Positions 62,047-64,000 of a stretch of 64,000 nucleotides of DNA are shown piece by piece (the stretch's first letter is position 1; each line of letters starts with the position of its first letter). Under the pieces are notes generated by a model. That model did not search any database. It was not told the DNA's origin and saw only the letters and a list, made by a program, of their open reading frames with translations. Origin of the DNA: Hydractinia symbiolongicarpus (Eukaryota; Cnidaria; Hydrozoa; Anthoathecata; Hydractiniidae); contig NC_079886.1 in NCBI RefSeq assembly GCF_029227915.1, positions 28,126,501-28,190,500 of the forward strand, given 5' to 3'. The position numbers and the translations under genes were made by a program.

Positions 62047-64000
62047 TTTTGATGAGACGCTGAATAAAAGGAGTTTAATCGCCGGCAAACGAAAACCCGC
62101 GATTTACCCTAAATCCCGGAACCGGCCGGTATAGTCGAATGTATACAAAGAAAGTACCCAGGGAGTAAACTCATTTCCCGAACGATTTTTTAAATCATTT
62201 TTCCACCACTAAAACGCATAAGACTTGTAGTTTTCAAAACTGATTTCATTTTTGATGAGACGATGAATAAAAGGAGTTTAATCTCCGGCAAACGAAAACC
62301 CGCGATTTACCCTAAATCCCGGAACCGGCCGGTATAGTCGAATGTATACAAAGAAAGTACGCAGGGAATAAACTCATTTCCCGAACGATTCTTTAAATCA
62401 TTTTTCCACCACTAAAACGCATAAGACTTGTAGTTTTGAAAACTGATTTCATTTTTGATGAGACGATGAATAAAAGGAGTTTAATCTCCGGCAAACGAAA
62501 ACCTGCGATTTACCCTAAATCCCAGAACCGGCCGGTATAGTCGAATGTATACAAAGAAAGTACGCAGGGAATAAACTCATTTCCCGAACGATTCTTTAAA
62601 TTATATTTTCACCACTAAAACGCATGAGTCTTGTAGTTTTCAAAAATGATTTCATTTTTGATGAGACGCTGAATAAAAGGAGTTTAATCGCCGGCAAACG
62701 AAAACCCGCGATTTCCCGTAAATCCCGGGCTTGGCCCGTATAGTCGAATGTATACAAAGAAAGTACCCAGGGAGTAAACTCATTTCCCGAACGATTTTTT
62801 AAATTATTTTTTTACCACTAAGACGCATGAGACTTGTAGTTTTCAAAACTGATTTCATTTTTGATGAGACGATGAATAAAAGGAGTTTAATCTCCGGCAA
62901 ACGAAAACCCGCGATTTACCCTAAATCCCGGAACCGGCCGGTATAGTCGAATGTATACAAAGAAAGTACGCAGGGAATAAACTCATTTCCCGAACGATTC
63001 TTTAAATTATATTTTCACCACTAAAACGCATGAGTGTTGTAGTTTTCAAAAATGATTTCATTTTTGATGAGACGCTGAATAAAAGAAGTTTAATCGCCGG
63101 CAAACGAAAACCCGCAATTTCCCGTAAATCCCGGGCTTGGCCCGTATAGTCGAATGTATACAAAGAAAGTACCCAGGGAGTAAACTCATTTCCCGAACGA
63201 TTTTTAAATTATTTTTTTACCACTAAGACGCATGAGACTTGTAGTTTTCAAATATGATTTCATTTTTGATGAGACGCTGAATAAAAGGAGTTTAATCGCC
63301 GGCAAACGAAAACCCGCGATTTCCCGTAAATCCCGGGCTTGGCCCGTATAGTCGAATGTATACAAAGAAAGTACCCAGGGAGTAAACTCATTTCCCGAAC
63401 GATTTTTTAAATTATTTTTTTACCACTAAGACGCATGAGACTTGTAGTTTTCAAATATGATTTCATTTTTGATGAGACGCTGAATAAAAGGAGTTTAATC
63501 GCCGGCAAACGAAAACCCGCGATTTCCCGTAAATCCCGGACTCGGCCTGTATAGTCAAAAGTATACAAAGAAAGTACCCAGGGAGTAAACTCATTTCCCG
63601 AACGATTCTTTAAATCATTTTTCCACCACTAAAACGCATAAGACTTGTAGTTTTGAAAACTGATTTCATTTTTGATGAGACGATGAATAAAAGGAGTTTA
63701 ATCTCCGGCAAACGAAAACCCGCGATTTACCCTAAATCCCGGAACCGGCCGGTATAGTCGAATGTATACAAAGAAAGTACGCAGGGAATAAACTCATTTC
63801 CCGAACGATTCTTTAAATTATATTTTCACCACTAAAACGCATGAGTTTTGTAGTTTTCAAAAATGATTTCATTTTTGATGAGACGCTGAATAAAAGAAGT
63901 TTAATCGCCGGCAAACGAAAACCCGGGAATTCCCGTAAATCCCGGGCTTGACCCGTATAGTCAAATGTATAGAAAGAAAGTAAACTGGGAGTAAACTCAT
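62047..64000 (-). repeat. Satellite array, segment D (right end of window)
   Basis: About 9.6 monomers in the same orientation as segments B and C, starting in mid-monomer at the LINE junction. It parallels 53784-55331 once the two additional monomers at about 62130-62535 are allowed for. The array continues past the window. No gene is visible. Confidence 0.96.

Larger units (their letters stand above)
59341..64000. repeat. 8263-bp tandem unit, copy 2 (cut by the window end)
   Basis: It matches copy 1 from 51078. The offset is 8263 bp through the LINE and about 90 bp beyond it, then 8669 bp to the end of the window. For example, GAGTTTTGTAG at 55173 corresponds to 63842. The 406-bp change of offset means that copy 2 has two extra monomers at about 62130-62535, or that copy 1 lost them. 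Confidence 0.85.

Overview
The window is one very large satellite-DNA array from a eukaryotic, probably invertebrate metazoan, genome, carrying two copies of a non-LTR retrotransposon (LINE). A 202-203 bp monomer fills everything except two inserts of about 2.58 kb. Dividing the satellite length (about 58.8 kb) by the monomer length gives roughly 290 monomers. I see no host gene, tRNA, rRNA, telomere repeat or bacterial feature. The organism cannot be named from this sequence. Such satellites and a LINE endonuclease/reverse transcriptase of the CR1/Jockey-like group point to an animal. The RT style recalls elements common in cnidarians and other aquatic invertebrates, but that is an impression from family knowledge and not a search result.

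Layout. Positions 1-8317 hold satellite in one orientation. At 8318-8323 the array flips around a 6-base loop, with 43-bp inverted arms that differ at one position. From there to the end every monomer I read is in the opposite orientation. A 5'-truncated LINE sits at 51203-53783 and a nearly identical one at 59466-62046, both on the + strand. Satellite fills 53784-59465 and 62047-64000.

Higher-order structure. The array is a nested patchwork of higher-order repeats. Blocks of 2, 4, 5, 6, 7, 8, 9, 10-11, 14, 25, 29 and 33 monomers recur at fixed offsets (406, 810-811, 1001-1014, 1215, 1419, 1623, 1823, 2228, 2838, 5071, 5882 and 6694 bp). The largest is an 8263-bp tandem unit (51078-59340, then 59341 past the window end) that carries the LINE as a passenger. 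The two LINE copies therefore descend from one insertion that was later duplicated with its surroundings.

Coding content. Each LINE keeps the C-terminal part of its endonuclease and a complete-looking reverse transcriptase frame with GVPQGS and FADD motifs. These are separated by one in-frame TAG present in both copies. The 5' end, with any ORF1 and the N-terminal half of the endonuclease, is missing, so both copies look dead. Short open frames of 61-141 codons recur throughout the satellite but are best read as by-products of the repeat. The monomer has notable internal symmetry: a GTATA/TATAC dyad, a CGGGC/GCCCG hairpin and a 22-bp A/T palindrome. The LINE insertion point lies inside that palindrome.
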